Positions 62,061-64,000 of a DNA stretch of 64,000 bases are shown here, piece by piece. The first letter of the stretch is position 1. The number at the start of each line of letters is the position of its first letter. The position numbers and the translations under genes are program-made. Origin of the DNA: Paenibacillus sp. GP183 (GTDB lineage Bacteria > Bacillota > Bacilli > Paenibacillales > NBRC-103111); contig NZ_FNSW01000001.1 of the NCBI RefSeq assembly GCF_900104695.1, positions 2,790,001 to 2,854,000 of the forward strand, read 5' to 3'. The notes beneath the pieces are model-generated. The model saw only the letters and a program-made list of their open reading frames with translations, did no database searches and had not been told where the DNA came from.

Positions 62061-62110
62061 CCCCAAACCCGTCCTTTCTCATGATGACTTGTAAATGGGT
62101 AATTTTATTA

Positions 62111-63061
62111 TTACACCATCATTTGACCCTTTCTCATAATGAGCAGGCCATCTAAATAAACGTCCGGCTGCTTTACAACGCAATCGATATGAACTCCTGC
62201 TTCAATGGTTCCCCCAAAGGTGTGGTTGCTGCCAAAAGCGACATGGATTGTCCCGTATACCTTCTCATCCTCGAGCACTACTCCTGTAATTCTCGCTTTA
62301 TCATTGGTGCCAATACCGAATTCGCCGAGCAGCCTTCCGTCTCCATCTCCGAGCATCCGAAGCAGCTCATCAGCCGCATCATCGCCTTCCGCGTTCACAA
62401 GCCGGCCTTGCTCAACTTTCAGCAGCATTGGGGATAACAATTTACCAATCCCCGCTACAGACCCGTCAACGAGAATTTGACCCGATGCCGTACCTTCAAG
62501 CGGAGCGATATAACCCTCACCCGAGGGCAGGTTCCCGGATTCGCCCGGGTTCAAGTACATACCTGTACTCGGAATTCCGCTCCGCCCTTCCATGGAGAAG
62601 GATAACGCATAGCCATCCTTTTCAATACGGACGTGTTTACCATGTGTTAGGATGCCCGTTACTTTTTCCGTCAAAGCTTTGACCTGGTTGTAGTCGGCGG
62701 AGATAGCTCCTTCCAGGAACATATCTTCCGTGATTCCCGGCATCGTCGCAACTCTAGCACCGGCAGCAGCTGCTTTCTTCCGTGCCTGTGTGTGAGTGAG
62801 AGAATGCTTCGTGATGCATATGACGACCTGCGAGCTTGCCATAGCTGAAGCTATTGCGGCAGGGGGTTCTTCACCCGACTTAGCCCGTTCTTTCATAACC
62901 ATGAGTACCGCTTCGGCTCCCAGACTTTTTCCCGCTTCATACAGGGATTCCGCGAGCTCCTTCTTGGCATCATCGGACACGACAAGGAACGTTTCTTTTT
63001 CCTGAAGCCCCAGACAGTTTCTTAACACATTTTTACTGATTTCCGTCAATTGAGGATTCAT
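62111..63061 (-). CDS. M29-like aminopeptidase family protein
   Basis: 316 residues; AAGGGTGAC ahead. Resembles the leucyl-aminopeptidase/NicX-like metal-binding family: late motifs LGEFGIGTNDKARI, GTIHVAFGSNHTFGGTIEAGVHIDCVV provide Glu, His and His-x-Asp metal ligands. Grouped with AroM and DUF1177 genes, a recurring set of unknown joint function. Confidence 0.75.
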   Translation of the reverse strand: MNPQLTEISKNVLRNCLGLQEKETFLVVSDDAKKELAESLYEAGKSLGAEAVLMVMKERAKSGEEPPAAIASAMASSQVVICITKHSLTHTQARKKAAAAGARVATMPGITEDMFLEGAISADYNQVKALTEKVTGILTHGKHVRIEKDGYALSFSMEGRSGIPSTGMYLNPGESGNLPSGEGYIAPLEGTASGQILVDGSVAGIGKLLSPMLLKVEQGRLVNAEGDDAADELLRMLGDGDGRLLGEFGIGTNDKARITGVVLEDEKVYGTIHVAFGSNHTFGGTIEAGVHIDCVVKQPDVYLDGLLIMRKGQMMV

Positions 63062-63080
63062 GGCATGTCACCCTTTTTAT

Positions 63081-63752
63081 TCAAATCATTTCAGAAACGA
63101 TTTTGGCCATAATGGCATTGGATAAAATCACGGGCAGCCCCGATATCTTGGATACCAAAGCTCTCGCTTCCTCTGTATACCCCATGCAGTCCAGCAAAAT
63201 AATATCGACCTTGTCTTTCAACTCGTTAGCCGCTTGATGAAAATTAACCTCGTCAAAAATATAAGGAGAGGCCACTGCAAATAACGGATTCATGCCATAT
63301 TGCGAGTACTTGGGCTTTAAACTCTCTGTTTGTTCAAGGATCGGGACTATGACGCCTATGCGCCGGTTCCCCACCATTGCCTTTACTGTAGGCGGAATGA
63401 TATGGTCAGGTTCGATCAGGTAAGAATTCGTCGTTTGAAGTCCGGGAAATACACCTGTGCAAAGAAGAAGAATTTGCTTAATGCCGCTTTGCTCTAGTTG
63501 CGCAATTTTATTTTGTAAAAGGGGTTGAATTTTGGCTCGGGACATGACAACCGAATCTCCGGTGGTCAGTCGGGACGTTAGCACATAGTCGCCGGCTTCC
63601 GGATACAAATTCGTTTCTATATATTCTTTAGTCAACCCGTCCAAAACACCGATTTGAATCAATTCCGCATGTTCGCTCAAATATTGCTCAAGTATGGGCG
63701 CCACATCTGTACGCGGTGCTTGACCTATAGTAATCATTCCCAGTTTTTTCAT
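63081..63752 (-). CDS. aroM: AroM-family protein
   Basis: 223 residues from ATG 63752 (AGGTG before). Matches AroM: KKLGMITIGQAPRTDVAPILEQYL at the start, EIGxLDGL-like IQIGVLDGLT, LLLCTGVFPGL and LLDCMGYTEEARALV with an Asp/Glu racemase-like fold. No known reaction. Sits in a leftward set DUF1177-AroM-M29. Confidence 0.85.
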   Translation of the reverse strand: MKKLGMITIGQAPRTDVAPILEQYLSEHAELIQIGVLDGLTKEYIETNLYPEAGDYVLTSRLTTGDSVVMSRAKIQPLLQNKIAQLEQSGIKQILLLCTGVFPGLQTTNSYLIEPDHIIPPTVKAMVGNRRIGVIVPILEQTESLKPKYSQYGMNPLFAVASPYIFDEVNFHQAANELKDKVDIILLDCMGYTEEARALVSKISGLPVILSNAIMAKIVSEMI

Positions 63753-63761
63753 GGTTTTCAC

Positions 63762-64000
63762 CTACTTCGTCTGCAATATTTTCATGGAGCCGTAAAGCTG
63801 AGTGATCCGTTCAAATTCATCCTTATCATAGAATGCGCATGTGCCGTTCGTCATCTCTTTAGCGACTTCAATGGCAAATCGAACCGCAGTGGCAATGTCT
63901 ATCTCATGACTTGCGCCAGTGCCACAGCCCGGAACAACGGATTGAGCCGTTACTGCAACGCCAACCACTGGAGCATCGGTAGCCACAGCTGGCTGCAGAA
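63762..64000 (-). CDS. DUF1177 protein, C-terminal part (runs off right edge)
   Basis: The last ~79 codons; frame open to the window end. VVGVAVTAQSVVPGCGTGASHEIDIATAVRFAIEVAKEMTNG and FYDKDEFERITQLYGSMKILQ match the end of DUF1177, a family next to AroM in many Firmicutes. Function unknown. Confidence 0.75.
   Translation of the reverse strand, partial: LQPAVATDAPVVGVAVTAQSVVPGCGTGASHEIDIATAVRFAIEVAKEMTNGTCAFYDKDEFERITQLYGSMKILQTK

Overview
The window looks like part of a Gram-positive, endospore-former-type genome, most likely a Paenibacillus or close relative. This is inferred from gene content: a paeninodin-like lasso peptide locus with HPr-kinase tailoring, CpsC/CpsD-type exopolysaccharide control, an S-layer-homology protein, strong AGGAGG ribosome sites and a 1,2-beta-oligoglucan phosphorylase locus. 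No rRNA, tRNA or CRISPR array was seen. The first ~35 kb is clearly AT-rich and accessory; from ~40 kb to the right end the DNA is GC-richer and looks like ordinary chromosome.

Layout. (1) 0.2-6.1 kb: two large beta-rich surface or tailspike-like proteins and a decayed SGNH-hydrolase gene between them, sharing an N-terminal module. (2) 6.1-12.3 kb: insertion-sequence graveyard: an IS1182-like element inside a hairpin, a broken acyltransferase gene, and an IS4-type element itself split by an IS21-type element; the nested insertion can be reconstructed to the base. (3) 12.3-25.0 kb: exopolysaccharide cluster, all leftward: Wzx flippase, at least seven glycosyltransferases, a pyruvyltransferase, two hexapeptide acyltransferases (one broken) and a membrane-anchored GH105-like hydrolase. 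No Wzy polymerase or priming transferase is in view. (4) 25.1-35.4 kb: a lasso peptide region with two ABC exporters, two HPr-kinase-like proteins, two PqqD-like proteins, one B2 protease, one macrolactam synthetase, one nucleotidyltransferase and two unannotated small precursor genes (30033-30167 and 35224-35391) that are unlike each other. (5) 35.5-39.9 kb: a CpsC/CpsD pair joined to a HlyD-like lipoprotein and a large secreted protein. (6) 40.1-50.9 kb: oxidoreductase, amidase, heterodimeric ABC exporter, aldo/keto reductase, a methyltransferase flanked by 87-bp repeats, a degenerate SLH-anchored 5'-nucleotidase and an FMN-binding protein. (7) 51.0-61.1 kb: LacI regulator, GH94 phosphorylase, GH3 beta-glucosidase and a sugar ABC transporter, matching a sophoro-oligosaccharide (1,2-beta-glucan) utilisation locus. 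(8) 61.2-64.0 kb: nitroreductase, M29-like aminopeptidase, AroM and a partial DUF1177 gene.

The most notable observation is a 16-bp palindrome, consensus GTTCTTTATAAAGAAC, present in nine intergenic copies plus one cut by the left edge. It equals two inverted SinR boxes (GTTCTYT) two bases apart. Copies lie before the surface-protein gene, the lost acyltransferase, two exopolysaccharide transcription units, both lasso peptide units and the methyltransferase, at three places exactly within or over sigma-A-type promoters. This suggests that matrix polysaccharide, surface proteins and two RiPPs form one biofilm-type regulon under a SinR-like repressor encoded elsewhere.
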